A stretch of 64,000 nt of DNA from Sweltsa coloradensis (GCA_024449915.1 JAMZAV010000301.1:496001-560000); one strand, 5' to 3'; shown: positions 47,144 to 59,333, counted from the first letter of the stretch. The notes: a model not told the origin generated them from the sequence alone. A program made the numbers and translations.

Positions 47144-47438
47144 TTCGGGTTTTTTGAATGCCAATTGCCGCTTCTCTATACGGACATAGAAGTGGGTAAT
47201 GGTTACGTATTCTCACCGACGTGCCATTGAATTGAGTGGTTGTGAAAGAAATCTTCAGCGTGCACGACTGTACAGCGATAGGGGAAAGAGGAATTGTATA
47301 GTTCGTCGGTACTTTAAAGTTAGCTTCTAATGTAGAAGGTCCACGGATAAGGTCACTGTTCACGATGTTCATAGCTAAGCGGGATGCTGGGGAGTGGACT
47401 TTCACAATGACTTTCAATATGAGCTCATCGTATTCAAA
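47144..47438 (-). CDS. Candidate internal exon, unknown protein
   Basis: The minus-strand frame is open from about 47472 to 47082. It is bounded by an AG at 47440-47439 and by GTGAGT at 47143-47138, a strong donor. The 98 residues start FEYDELILKVIVKVHSPASR and include NSDLIRGPSTLEANFKVPTN, CTLKISFTTTQFNG and NHYPLLCPYREAAIGIQ. Alternating hydrophobic residues suggest beta strands, as in an extracellular or lipid-transfer-like domain, but I recognise no family. Against it: the pyrimidine tract before the acceptor is poor, and frames of ~130 codons occur by chance. Exon phase would be 0 in, 1 out. Confidence 0.33.
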
Positions 47439-47440
47439 CT

Positions 47441-48095
47441 TCGGTATTGTTTTATTGTTTATTAAAATGTTTTACCAGGTTTATTTCTTTGTTTACATTA
47501 AAGCTCTTACAATGTTTATTACTTTGTTCTAGTAAAGGTCATTAAGGAATTAAGTTAAATAAACAATGGAGCATTCTAGTGTTGCAGTTAGGAGAGTTAA
47601 TTTTTGTAATAAAACACTAAGGTTAATCAAACTATTTTATAAATAGAAACGACGAATTGTAAAATACAAAACTTCTCCCGTCTTCTTCTTAAAAAACGAA
47701 AAGAAGAAGAAACAAGGGTCAATGTGCACGGTAGGTATAGATTAACAATAAGGTGACTTTAATCAATGTGATCTAGGTTATATAAAAAAAAATCGTATTT
47801 ACTTTCTAAAGGAATCCATATTAGAAGAGAAACGTTCTTGGTTGGCTAATTTAACTGTCTGATGTTATTAAAACCTACACTTTAAATTTTTAAATTTAAG
47901 TTTTTGATTATAATATTTATGTTTTTCGTAACGTCGAGATGAAAGATGCATGGTTTTTTGTAACGTGGTTTCTATTATTACATAAAGTTTTATCCACTAA
48001 AAATTGTGTTTAAATTAATACGTTCATCGGTCATGCAAACTGATGGGAATAAAATCCGTGATACGGCTTCACGAAACCCTCGTTTCTATGTATTA
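47441..48095. other. AT-rich stretch, no feature
   Basis: Nothing recognised; a short CTTCTTCTT/AAGAAGAAG inverted patch lies near 47681-47712. Confidence 0.5.
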
Positions 48096-48817
48096 TTGGA
48101 TGAGCGTAGCGAGCGAAGCGAAGATTCCATTTCACTACACTGGGGAAAAAATCCGGAATGATTTTTTTTGTATTTGTGTGTGTTTGTTAACACGATTCCG
48201 GCTAAACCGATATTCCAATTGCAATGAAATTTATTGGAGACCTTTGAAATCTCTGCACTTAGAACTGCCACGTTTTTAAGCGCAATCGAAAAATTATTTC
48301 TCATGAAACACGCAATTTTACGATTTTTTTCGATTATTTAAAAAAAATCGACTAACAACACCTACATGCTTTATCCGATTGTAATGATTTTTTCACAGAA
48401 CCTTAATTTTATGAATAAATACATTTGTGTGAAATTCGAGCGAAATCAAAAAAAAAAGTTCTAATGAAAATCGCAATTTCACGACTTAGGCCTATATTTT
48501 TATTTTTAAAACAATTCTTCGACTTATAACACCTACATGCTTTATCCGATTGTAATGATTTTTTCACAAAACCTTATTGTTAAAAATTAATATATTCGTA
48601 TGAAATTTGAGCGCAAGAGAAAAAAATAATTCTCATGAAAATCGCAGTTTTACGATTTTTTCTTTTTTTAAATTTCGATTTTTTCGTTAAAAAAAATTCG
48701 GCTTAGTAATGTTTTTTCACAGAACAACAAACAATCTGCATTATCATATAGCAGATCAATGCACCAATTACGCTCATCCAACAACGCGCCTGTAAAGCGT
48801 TTGCGAAGCTTTCTAGT
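48096..48817 (-). mobile_element. Family B element, copy B3 (reverse orientation)
   Basis: The plus strand starts TTGGATGAGCGTAGCGAGCG and ends CGCGCCTGTAAAGCGTTTGC followed by GAAGCTTTCTAGT, so the element lies in reverse. It shares with B1 and B2 the TTTAGCCGGAATCGTG block (reverse at ~48190-48212) and the CATGCTTTATCCGATTGTAATG repeat units (~48366 and 48536). TA follows the CTAGT end. Confidence 0.8.
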
Positions 48818-49897
48818 TAATACATTCTACACTTTATCACTTCAACCAGTTCATTCGAAACTTTTTCGATCTAGAATTTTATTAGTTTCACAGTTTTTTT
48901 GGAAAACAGCTGTTTGCAAGGTAATTCGGAATTTGGCGTTGCATAAAGTCTGAACGTAACGTCTACATTTATCACTCATCAGTTGTTGAGATAAACTTTT
49001 TTGAATTCTCAGAGTCTAGACCGTGGGCAATACCACAAACTTTCACTATTAACGTATATTTCGCAAACTATAATAACCAAACCGCAAACACTGGCAACGT
49101 CGATACCCCCTCAACCACCCCAGCTAACTGTATCGACTCGGAGCTACAACTTTCCGGGCGCTGTCGAATCGGCATGGTTGGCACATTGCCAGGATTTATG
49201 AGAACGTTCTTCTATTGCCAAAATAACTTTATGAACTTTACCACTACTATTTACAAAATAAAAAAATATATACATAATCCCAACACAAAAACAGTATTGC
49301 TAATCTATCAATGTCTATTTCAACCAAGGTTATGTTAATTGTTTACAATATTTCTATCCCTCGTGTTTTATTTCAAGATACAAAATCTGCTGGAATGTAA
49401 AAATAGTTTTCTTGGATTAAAATACAGCGTTGGAATGGAATTTATAATTCGCTTATTATTTAATTATATGTTGTTTACAGACTCAATCAACAACTGAGAA
49501 TATATGGTTTTGTATTCAAGTTTACTCGTACCATATCAACGTACCATATCAATTCCTGACTTGGCTTTAAGTTCTTTGACAATCAGTAAGCCATCTTTAA
49601 AAAGTAGAAGTTATTTCATTTTCGTTAGCGCTGTGTATTTTTATTCCATTGTTAACACGATGCGTGTAGGTCTATCGTTCCAGAACGCTTCTTGAAAATC
49701 ATTCATGGCAGCTATTTTTGACGTTGACAAAAATAAAAAGTTAAATACAACGCGGCATTCACTCGTTTCGTTTGCAACGAAATAAATTACCTTTGCATAA
49801 AACATGCTTATATTAATTAAGAAAAATGAAAAATTGATTCCCTCGGAAATTGAAAACGATTTGCTTACAACCTTTACACGAAAATGTTCAAACGGTT
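48818..49897. other. AT-rich stretch, no feature
   Basis: Open frames of 63-66 codons only; no domain, repeat or tRNA-like box recognised. Confidence 0.5.
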
Positions 49898-50158
49898 TCA
49901 GTCGAGTTCAGTTTGTAAATTAGGTATGTTCATTAAGAACGGCGAATTTGAGGCCGGTTGGTTCATTGGGCAAACTGTAATTAAAATCTCGTTTCCTCCC
50001 CCCACCTCTAACCTTACTTTACCTTCACTTCCATCAAAATATTTCTCTATCAGTTCTGCAATTGAAATAAGAGTCTGGCCCAAAGCTGTTGGCTTGAGGA
50101 TTTTAGATTGGAAACTAATAATAGCTTTGTTATTTGTATATTGTTCCGGTGGAGCCAT
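49898..50158 (-). CDS. Candidate 86-codon ORF, unknown protein
   Basis: From ATG at 50158 (context AAATATGG) the minus strand encodes an 86-residue hydrophilic protein: MAPPEQYTNNKAIISFQSK, then LGQTLISIAELIEKYFDGSE, KVRLEVGGGNEILITV and NSPFLMNIPNLQTELD, ending in TGA. A predicted amphipathic helix (LISIAELIEKYF) and a following strand give it a domain-like look. No family is recognised and no signal peptide or membrane segment is present. A frame in the opposite strand over the same bases is less protein-like. It may be an exon, a captured gene fragment in a transposon, or chance. Confidence 0.3.
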   Translation of the reverse strand: MAPPEQYTNNKAIISFQSKILKPTALGQTLISIAELIEKYFDGSEGKVRLEVGGGNEILITVCPMNQPASNSPFLMNIPNLQTELD

Positions 50159-50302
50159 ATTTGATATTGTATAACTGATAGAGAAATGAGATCAGATCAG
50201 TAGAAACAATTAGCGGTGTTCAATTAAAGGGTGTGTCTAATTTGGGTAGCTTTTGGCTAATTTCTAAAGCAATACAAATAAAGCAATACAAAATTAGTGT
50301 TT
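50159..50302. other. Short spacer with a CTATCAG inverted repeat
   Basis: AACTGATAGAGAAATGAG near 50175 is the inverse of ATTTCTCTATCAGTT near 50040, inside the candidate ORF. Weak hairpin. Confidence 0.5.
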
Positions 50303-50370
50303 AGAGTCTACCCTGAATTTTAGTGGGGGACATTAAATTTAAAGCCGACCAAGTCAACCCTGTAGGCTCT
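50303..50370 (+). repeat. Dispersed repeat fragment E, copy 2
   Basis: AGAGTCTACCC, TTTTAGTGGGGGACA, AAAGCCGACCAAG and ACCCTGTAGG in the same order as at 17448-17525. Copy 2 lacks ~15 bp present in copy 1 after the first word. Confidence 0.55.
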
Positions 50371-52385
50371 GAATGACCAACTAGACGCCGGTATTAATGA
50401 TGTGACTGTCTCCAATCAAATAATATATGATCTTTTTAGACTTCAGAATATAGGTTTCAATTACAAAACAATTTTATTGAGAACGTTAAACGCAATAAAA
50501 AATCAGATAATTACTCAAGGTGCAGATCTATTCCAAGTTGCTTTACCTATAGAGTAGTGGTAGTTAAACCGTCTTACAACGAATATCGCTAACCGCGCAC
50601 ATACTATCATTAAATTGAAAGTGGCACACATAGTCATATATTGTGGCATTAGACCCGTTGAACCATGCAGCCGAGTTCGTTTAGTACTTTTCACTCCAAC
50701 AGGCTCAAGCCGAGCGCCTAAGCACTGGCGAAACTGCGTTTTATTTTCCCTTGCAACAGACGAGGCAAGAGAGAGTTTATGATATATATCGCGTTATCGT
50801 TTTAACGCACGCGATGTCAGCTTTTAGCTATTTATTGCAATTTAGTTTAAAAGTATAAACATTTTACTGTACTCGTTTAATAGCTAGAGTACATTATTGT
50901 ACAGATTTTGTGAATGATATAACCATACAAAATTAACTTAAATGGAACTAAATGCTTGCAATGTTTGCTTTGAGATTGAATAGGGCGATATATCAAGCGA
51001 TATGAATGTTCTTTTTATGTTGTCTTCAAAAAGCTTTTTACTTTATGCCATGTTATTTATTTCTTTAAGGGCCTCGTAAGGAAGACGAACTACTTCAGTT
51101 AAATCTGTACGCATCAAAACTTTATCTAGCTCAGAGGGAAAAGTTACTGTGAATGCGGTTGTGTTTGTGTATGATGTATGTTTGTTTGTGTAATTGCGTG
51201 CCTGCATGTTTTTGTGCGTGTCTGTCTGTCAGATAGTTTGTATGGAAATCAATTCAAATAATAAACCTTCCTTTTCAAATAGAGGAAAGGATATTTGTAA
51301 CAGTTACAAATCAGTGAGGAAATAGAATTTATGTTTGGTTACCGTGTGTTTTCTGACCACACAGTTTTATCATTTGGGTTGTCTTTTTTTTTAAATACAC
51401 GCATCAACTTAAAAAGTGTCTGTAATGTTTTATCATTTCAAAGAACAAGGTCTGGTGTAACCCTGTGTATTGCATAAGAACAAACGTTTTGTTTGTCTAA
51501 GTGTTAGGCCAACTAATAGAATAACTTTTTATAAGCAACCACGTTCTGGGTCGTGTTGAAAGTAATTCTATACTTTTTACTCGGTAGATCAACAATTAAT
51601 TACGATTAATTATTCCTAATTTTTATTACCCATTTTAAAAGTTATCCATGCTACACTAGAGATTAATTAACGTAATGATTTAGTTGGAGGATCGTTTAAT
51701 AGCGTATCTTGCAAGATAAAGTTAGAAGCAGTTATCGGTAAGTAGATTAACACACGCCCCAGATGTTGGTGAGTCGAAGACGCATTCTAACTAAAACACT
51801 TAGGAACTAACGATAACATGTATGAATCCAGATCCGCATGTCATATTATTCCAACGAACAAAAACATTTTATTACACATATGGTGGATTGAGCCAGTTAC
51901 TGCTGTAAGTCCATGCAAATACTATCAGTGTGGCCCAACGTCAGTTTATAAACGTCTGCACGGCAGTTTAAAAACAAAAGAAATTTAAAAATTATATCGC
52001 TAATTATCTTAATTTTTATTTACGTACAAGTGGTTAATTTGATTTAAATGAAGTGGAAAACTCATTATTTCTTATTTTAGTTAATGAGTTTTATTATTAA
52101 AAGAAAGTGTGCAACGCAATTATAAGTGTAGGTTGGTAATGGTAGCATAAATTACAATATAAACACAGTATCATATTAGCACACCGGCCTACAATATCAA
52201 ATATTTCAGTTGCGCCTTTGTTGTTGTGCTAAATTATTAGGAATGCCGTATAAAATAGTGATATAGGCCTAATAAGAAATTTTAAGCATCAAAACATTAT
52301 TGATATAATCATAAACTAAAGTATAGCCGCAGGTTGTCAGCGTACTACTCTTATTGGTGCCGAGTATGTAAATATTTAACATTTA
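50371..52385. other. AT-rich stretch, no feature
   Basis: A GT-rich patch at 51160-51240 and one TAGGCCTA at 52264-52271. No frame is supported. Confidence 0.5.
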
Positions 52386-52540
52386 TAGCTGAAGGAGGGG
52401 CGGGGGGGGGGGGGGGAGGCTAGTCGCACTACTTAACCCCCAGGACCACCAAAACCATTCTGTATTAAAATTGTTAAAGGACAATGACAATTTAAATAAA
52501 AAAAAAACACATGCCAATCAGATGTCATGTTGATTTTGAT
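52386..52540 (+). repeat. Dispersed repeat family D, copy 2, with G15 run
   Basis: Collinear with 35936-36053. It opens with GGAGGGGCG followed by 15 consecutive G (52402-52416), a tract prone to length change and G-quadruplex formation. Confidence 0.6.
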
Positions 52541-54756
52541 TCGCTCCCTAATTTATCGCATGAAACATGCAGCTGATATTTGGCGTTAAAATAAATTGTT
52601 TTTCATAAGCTCATAATCTTAGGCTGCTAGTGATTTCTACTCGTAGAAGATAAATTCCATAAACGGACGCCAAAATACATTGGTTTCGACTAAAGTCGAA
52701 AGCAAATCGACGTCCGTAATCAAAAAGTCCTTCAATGTTGCGTAGCTCATAATTTAATTAGCCATTTTAATCAACGGCTTATAAAAATAATCTTGAACTA
52801 GATATCTCTTTGCCTTGTTGAAATTTTAATATAAATTGGTTAGTCCTAAAATCTGCGATTATAATTCATTATTTAACCTTTACGGAAAGACGATGGGAAT
52901 AAATTAATGCGTGAATAATTTTCCATTAAAAGTTTGTTGCGTCAATCGCAAATTGTTCTTTGTGATGTAAAAGATCAAATCTACCGCAATTAAAACTGAA
53001 GTTTGTACAACGTTATAAAAAAAATCCTTTGATACTGTCAAGGGTGTTCAGGAAAGATATGCTGTATCTTTATTGGTTTAGTGAAAAGATAGTCGTGGCG
53101 TACAAAGTAAAAAAAATGGCTCGTTGAATACAATTTATGAGAACGAGCATTTTAGTATCAATAGGCATCTCCTAGTGCTGTCGTAATAGGATATTCAGCT
53201 TTACGGGCAACAAATTGAAGCCATGTTAAATGAAATTATCCTCTTATTGGACAATATAAATATTGTGTACGCGATAAGCCGGCGCCCAATGACCCAATTC
53301 CCACAATGCCACTTTGACTGGATAACTGTGGTCTATGTTTTTCAACTACACTATCAATGTATATATATTTTGCTGATGAAATATTGTTTACACAAGCATT
53401 GTTTTCAATCACATTGTTTCTATACTTTACATGGTTGGAAGCGACAAAGAGGATATTTTAAAATGAGGAAAAATGTGTTTTCCGCAGATGTAAACTTAAC
53501 ATGTGTTAAGGTAAGAAATGCGACAATATTATGACTTTGAACTGTTCTTTGATTATATTTTAAGGTCCGCATTTTAAAATACAAAATAAGTGTCAATGAA
53601 TGCCGCCTCGAAAAAAATTAAACGGGTAAAGGTAAATAATAACAGCCATACTACCTATAAATTGAAAAAATACCTTTTATCCACATAATATAATACACAT
53701 TGGACACTAATTAAACACAACAAAACACTGAAATGAAGTCAGTTGTATAGTTGTATATCTTAATTGGTCATGTAAAGGACAACATGCTTTACTTTTTGTA
53801 TCATTATTTCAATTCAATTCAGTTGATTTAATATATCCTTCATTAAAAAAAATGAGTGCTAGAAAAAAGTGACAAAAGTCGATGCAAGAAATTTAATTTA
53901 TAACATAATCAAAATCCAAATACTATTATTCTGCATCTCTGGTCATAATGTTTTATGATTACCATTAAATTCCATATTCGTCAACGTATTAGCCAGCCTC
54001 TAGTATTTAAAATGAATTCAGCATTCCACCAACTGCCCTAGGAATATCATCTGTCTCACTCCCTCTCATATACTTCGTCTCTTCCTAAGTCTTCCCGCCA
54101 ACCCAAGTTATTCCACGGTTCAGATTTTTTCCTCTTATATGAAGTCCGAAGTCCGAGCCACGTGTATATAAATGTCTATTCTCAGAGAATCCGCAATCCA
54201 AGCATTTCCTGAATGTCGTTATCTGAAAACGGTCTCTCTTACTCTTAACATAGTTGTTTTATCTCATTCAGACCACGTGTCCATTATAATGGACATAACA
54301 ATTTTGATTTTTGAAAAATTAGACTTAAAGTTTTTTCAATTTGGCCAACAAAAAATTCAAAAAAATTGGGGAATTCAAATTCACATTTTTTTTACCTCAT
54401 TGCGATAGGACGAATAGTACCGTTTTTAGAGAAGATTGAAAATTGAAATGTGTAAAAACGGGCAAAAAAAGTGTTTTTGGTTTTTTCCCGGAAATTTAAA
54501 ATATTACTAGTTTTGCCAGTATTTGAGATACAGAAAATCCAAAATATGCAAAAAATTCCGAAAAAAATCTAGTTTTAGAAATGCACTTAAAATTTACATT
54601 TGAACATCAAACGTTGCTTTTATTCGAAATCCAAAATTTCCCATAATTCCTTAAATATTACAATGAAAAATATAAAAAAAATACTAAAAATATCAGAAAA
54701 AATCACGGAATGTTAATTTTTAGCTTAAAATATCCTAATTCGTGCCAATTTAATTA
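52541..54756. other. AT-rich stretch, no supported gene
   Basis: A 103-codon frame at 53223-53534 contains a good donor match (AAG|GTAAGA, ~53509) but no convincing acceptor or domain, so it is left uncalled. The segment 54290-54720 is very A/T-rich. Confidence 0.4.
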
Positions 54757-55030
54757 GACGAGTGAGCGCAGCGAACGTAAGTCTTCCCTAACGCTATACT
54801 CGATCGGGCCTTGGCCGTGAGCATTGTCCAATGTATGTATGTTAAATGTCTGTCTGTCTGTCTGTCCAGGCTCATACGGCCGAACGGCCAAATAGACTGG
54901 GCTGAAATTTTAAACACACATCCGTGACCAGGTAACTGAGAACTGCTAACAAAATGAGCAAGATCCATTTCGATTTAAAACTACAATAAATAAAATGGGA
55001 TTTTTAAAAATATCGGTAGCATTTGTTTAG
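54757..55030 (+). repeat. Dispersed repeat family C, copy 2, with (TGTC)n
   Basis: Starts GACGAGTGAGCGCAGCGAAC, has (TGTC)n at ~54850-54868, GCTGAAATTTTAAACACA and AGATCCATTTCGATTTAA, and ends at GCATTTGTTTAG, all as in 2720-2972. Spacer lengths differ by only a few bases. Confidence 0.75.
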
Positions 55031-55600
55031 ATTTTCCATATGAAAAATAGGCCACAGCCTACGATATAAAAACAATTCAGATATAGTCGCTATCAGTCGG
55101 TGATTTTTCGTATGTTTTTGTTGTCAATACGGTATGTCATTCTCTAAAGGTAATGTCATTATTCTTGTTTAAATTCATCAACTAATTAATAATGATGACC
55201 AATTGACCATCCACAAGAAACAGTGCAATACCGCAGTAGACCCTATACAGTATACACGCAGTACTACGCCATATAAAGGTATAATTAAAATCGGAGACTA
55301 GACCACCTACTTTATTCTAACCTACGTCATGAATGTTAGATATGTGTACGCTTTACGTAGGCCTAAACCATATGGTCGTGTATTTGGCACAGAGCATTGC
55401 TCTGCATATGGTAAAAGACGATCGAATTAGACTAAGTCCATCTCGCAAACATCAGCTGGTAAGTATAAAAGTGAAGTATATATACTCCACGAAAAGATGC
55501 GACCTCTGGCAGTCGTCGTCGGGGACCTCAACCCGGGAGGGTATAGTAGTATCTATGCTCAACCCCTTCCCTGACAACCCCCTTGACGACGATGACCATA
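55031..55600. other. Stretch with one strong donor-like site, no gene called
   Basis: GCTGGTAAGTATAA near 55456 is a strong splice-donor match at the end of an open stretch, but no acceptor or domain supports an exon. TAGGCCTA occurs at 55358-55365. Confidence 0.4.
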
Positions 55601-55851
55601 ACTAGGGAAACGCCAAAGTCGTTGTTAGATGAGTGAGCAAGAGTGCAAATAAGAGGGGTTTGAGATTAGTTGTTATAAGGGCGCGTCAACACTGTAAGGC
55701 CTAATGCGCCACTCTAGCCTAATATACTGTGGAGAAAATGCCCATGCTAGCTAGATTCAGCCTTAAGTTTTGGGGAGAAAAGGGGATGTTCCCGGGTACT
55801 CAACACATGGCTTGCTCACTCGTCTAACAACGACTTTGGCGTTTCCCTAGT
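55601..55851. mobile_element. MITE family A, copy 2 (251 bp, TA-flanked)
   Basis: The ends ACTAGGGAAACGCCAAAG / CTTTGGCGTTTCCCTAGT are perfect inverted repeats. Inverted homology extends through TCGTTGTTAGATGAGTGAGCAAG with few mismatches. TA flanks at 55599-55600 and 55852-55853. The interior is ~70 bp longer than in the copy at 3230-3409 and otherwise shares TGGATCTAGCC-like and CCGGGTACT words near the right arm. Non-coding. Confidence 0.88.
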
Positions 55852-56696
55852 TATGGTCTGAATGAGTTAAAATGGTTTTGTTTGTTATGTTTATAAAACA
55901 TATATTATACATTTTCCTGTAACAGCTGTGCATGTCAACTGTATAACACAATAGATAATACTCAGCCGAGATCACAAACTACCACAAACAACAGTAAATA
56001 GTGGTCCATCCCTAGATCTTATCATCAAAGCATAACAACAAGATTATAAAACCACGTGGCAAATGTAAACCATGTTTCGTTATCAGAACGAACAACGTTG
56101 TAAATCATTTAAAATACATGGTGTTATATAAGAATCGAGGTGATACGTGTACTATGTGAACGCGTAGAAATGCAATATGCTCGCAATGAATCTTCCTGGT
56201 GTTTAATATCGGTGATCCTTACGAAGTCCTGAAACGAGAACTAAACAAGGCAAAATACAAGGCTAGGTTTTTAAATTGTTGCAAATAAGAAGCTTTGTAT
56301 GCGTACGGCGAGCGTTGGACCATTTCGCAATAGATTTAGAAAGTGTACCCGTTGTGGCTTGTTCTGGATCTTGTATACACTTGCCCACAACGAAGAGGGA
56401 ATACTTGCGTGTTATGAACGAGCGCATTACACCCGCTCAGCTCGCCACAGAACGGTTTCTTTCGTCTAGTTTCACAATTTAAGAAAACGAACATTCATAC
56501 CGACAAGTGGGCGTAGTGCTAGGCAGTTACAACTTGTTACAGTATATGTACGTAAAATGTGCTATACACATAGGAATTTAAAGAAATACCTAATTTTGTT
56601 TGAAGGAACTTGTAAATTACTATTTTTAAGAGGAACGGAAATGTATGACTTAGTTTCCTTTTATAACAAAGTTTCTTAAAGTTTTGGAAGTTTATT
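55852..56696. other. AT-rich stretch, no feature
   Basis: A 68-codon frame at 56276-56482 has no supporting signal. Nothing else recognised. Confidence 0.45.
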
Positions 56697-57015
56697 TATT
56701 TATTTAGAAAGATAACTACATACAGAATTTTATGCAATTTAGCGCAAACATGTTAAAACTTAAACAATAAAACAAACTATGATGAATAGATAACAAAAAT
56801 ACAACACAAGTTGATAGTCAATAACTAATTAAACAACAATTCAAAAAGCAATTAAAATTAAAACTTGTCAATTGGAAGGCAGGGGGGAACACTTGGAAGA
56901 ACTGATTAAGAACAGACGCAATGTCGACTGAGTCAGGAAGAGCATTGTACAAGACGGGAAGGCGGGAGAAAAGGGAGCGTTCCTTATTTTAGGGAGCTTG
57001 AATAACAAGACGTAT
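56697..57015 (-). pseudogene. LINE 3' end: pol C-terminus and tail
   Basis: On the minus strand the segment near 56975-56840 encodes FSRLPVLYNALPDSVDIASV, then LNQFF. This is the -R-P-LYN-LP---- pattern that ends many LINE pols after the RT and thumb. About 20 codons upstream the frame is broken (QAP-stop). Downstream an AT-rich 3' UTR runs to (TAAA)n at 56712-56697, read as TTTATTTATTTATTTA on the plus strand: a microsatellite-type tail as in CR1-like LINEs. A 5'-truncated, dead copy, different from the LINE at 26.4 kb. Confidence 0.6.
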
Positions 57016-57482
57016 TCGCTAGAGTCGTCTTAGAGACCAAGACAGCATCACACTGTCTTCACATCCGGATAATCGCCGCATAAAACTGACGTCCATTACC
57101 ATCACGTCATCGTCTAGCAGTAAAGTATTTTTAGAGGCATTTTAAGACCAGCAGACATATTGGTATTTTATTAATGGTGTAATGTGTACATAAGGAACGC
57201 GTAAAACACGGTCGTCTGCCAGTTTTGTCTCATTGCCCGACGTTGTTATAGGAGAAAACAGACTATTCTCTCTGAACTTAATGTATTCGAAGACCGCGCA
57301 CCTCACATGGCTAAGGGCCGGGTGCACAATTCGCAGAAGCCCAGTGATGTATAATAACTTAGCTTAGCACTCGACTAGAAACGAACATTGACTAGGCCCT
57401 ACGAAATATTGGGTAGGAACGTATTATGATGTGTATTGTAATTTTATCGAGCTGTACAAATACAACCTCTCACCGAAAGATA
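57016..57482. other. Stretch without recognised features
   Basis: May include more decayed LINE sequence just upstream of the relic; nothing identifiable. Confidence 0.4.
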
Positions 57483-57545
57483 TAGCCCACGTGATTCACG
57501 GGAGCCTCATACTGAGAGTCCTCGGTTCGATCCAAGCCAGAAGGT
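57483..57545 (+). repeat. tRNA-like SINE head
   Basis: TAGCCCACGTGATTCACGG (A-box region) begins at 57483 and GGTTCGATCCA (B box) lies at 57524-57534, about 41 nt apart, as in tRNAs. The T-stem is imperfect and the acceptor strands do not pair. SINE head or relic. Confidence 0.5.
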
Positions 57546-59161
57546 GTATTCAATGTTCCTTATCAAAAGCTAATTTTTGGGAGTATGTCTAATAAAATAT
57601 TTAATGAAAATCTCCCTTGACTGTGGGTGTGACTGTGGTTACACTCCCTATAGTTGTAACCAGAATAGTATGAAGTTATCCTTGGACAGGTTTCCTATGA
57701 TCTATGTTTAATTTATATTATAATTTAATTCTGCATCTTAAATAAAGTGGAAACAAATCACATTTTCTCATTGCTTTCTGCACTTTTGATTATGCACTTT
57801 TGAGTGTTGCGCTTAAATTCAGATCTCCTATTGCTCGATATACCGAATGCAATATCGTATAGACGGCTTTATATGTATGCTCTATCGTAAAAACAAATCG
57901 AGCCGTGTTCAAAGTTGGGAAAGTTAAGATTTTAGAACGCTCTAGAAAACTTCGCAACTCGTCGACCAACTCGTACATGAATATCTGAACGCGCTTGCAG
58001 ATCCAATACCAGTTTGTGATCGCGACTCTAGAATCAAATATTAGACACAAATACTATTTCTAAGAGCTATTTCCAGTAGCTTATGTGTCTTTGAGACATA
58101 GAAAAAAAGTTGTTCACTGTTTGACAAATCACTGCTGCACAAGAACTTTCTTCATAAAAACTTTAAAAATATTTAATAACATTACACTTAAACAACACAA
58201 AAATTAAACATACACTGCAAAATATGTATTAGAAATACTTATACACATAAATATTATAAATACATTCAGAGCAGAACTTTTTAATTAGGTTAGGTTTGGC
58301 ATTTTAGGTCAAACTAATTAATTTAAATTTTAATTTTTTTGGTGTAGAGTTAACCTTACAAATATAGTGACGACAATATGAAATGAATGTGCAAAGAACT
58401 AGGTGCCTAATTCAGTTATCCTCAATAACTGTATTATTTATTCCATATAGTCGTTACAGAGTTTTTAAAATTCACTGAAATAATCGCTCGACTTTCAGTT
58501 TGGATTAACGAGGTGAATATAACGAGATTATTTTGAGTCAGTGAATCGTATTGAGCATGCGAATCAAGCATTTTATGCTCGATTTAGGTTAGTGTGGACC
58601 ACGGGACGGTGAAAATAATGATTACGTCAGCAGTCGTTTGCTGACCAGCAGGAAAGACCGCTACGTTGCTCAATTTATTAGGCCTGATATTAAAATGTGC
58701 GATGCGCTGCAAACGGTTTGAAATTGTCAAAACAAAGGCAACGGTATTTGATGTATACTATTGTAAAAGAGAAAGCGATCAAATCACACACACAAGTTAA
58801 GTTCAACAACTTTGATCATAACAGTATATAACACTCGCAATACGTGTTTGTTAAAAAAACGTGTAAATAATTTCGAAAACATGATAGTTAAAGATATTGA
58901 GTACATGATCATTACATTCACCAAGTAGGGTAGTGAAAAATTATTTTAGAACATAATATTAGGAAAGTTTATTTAAATCTATGCTAAGCTAGATGTGTGA
59001 CAAGCACTCTATCAAGTGATAGATTCTGTCAGCTAGAGATATAGATAGATAATCGTCATTATTGTCTAGGCGGGATTAAAGCCAGCTTGTCCTTTTCTTC
59101 CATCCAGTTTAGAACTCTGTGCTGAAAACTTCTAGTTAAGTACACGTACAATGTGACTGGT
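57546..59161. other. AT-rich stretch, no feature
   Basis: An 86-codon minus-strand frame at 57790-58050 follows an acceptor-like TTTGATTCTAG but has no family match or donor; uncalled. Confidence 0.4.
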
Positions 59162-59333
59162 GCATTTCAGCAAATATTTTGCAAAATTTGTTGTTGCATA
59201 AACCATAATATTACCGCTCACATTTGAATAATTTGGAATAGGGTATACTAAATGCTCATCTTAATTACTAATTCATATTAAAGTAAAAAACCAACTGCAT
59301 ATTAACAATTCATGACCAATTGCTAGATTATTA

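Noticed and set aside
53223..53534. 103-codon ORF ending near a GTAAGA donor
   Set aside because: Composition (Cys, His, Tyr, Ile) is not protein-like, and no acceptor is convincing.
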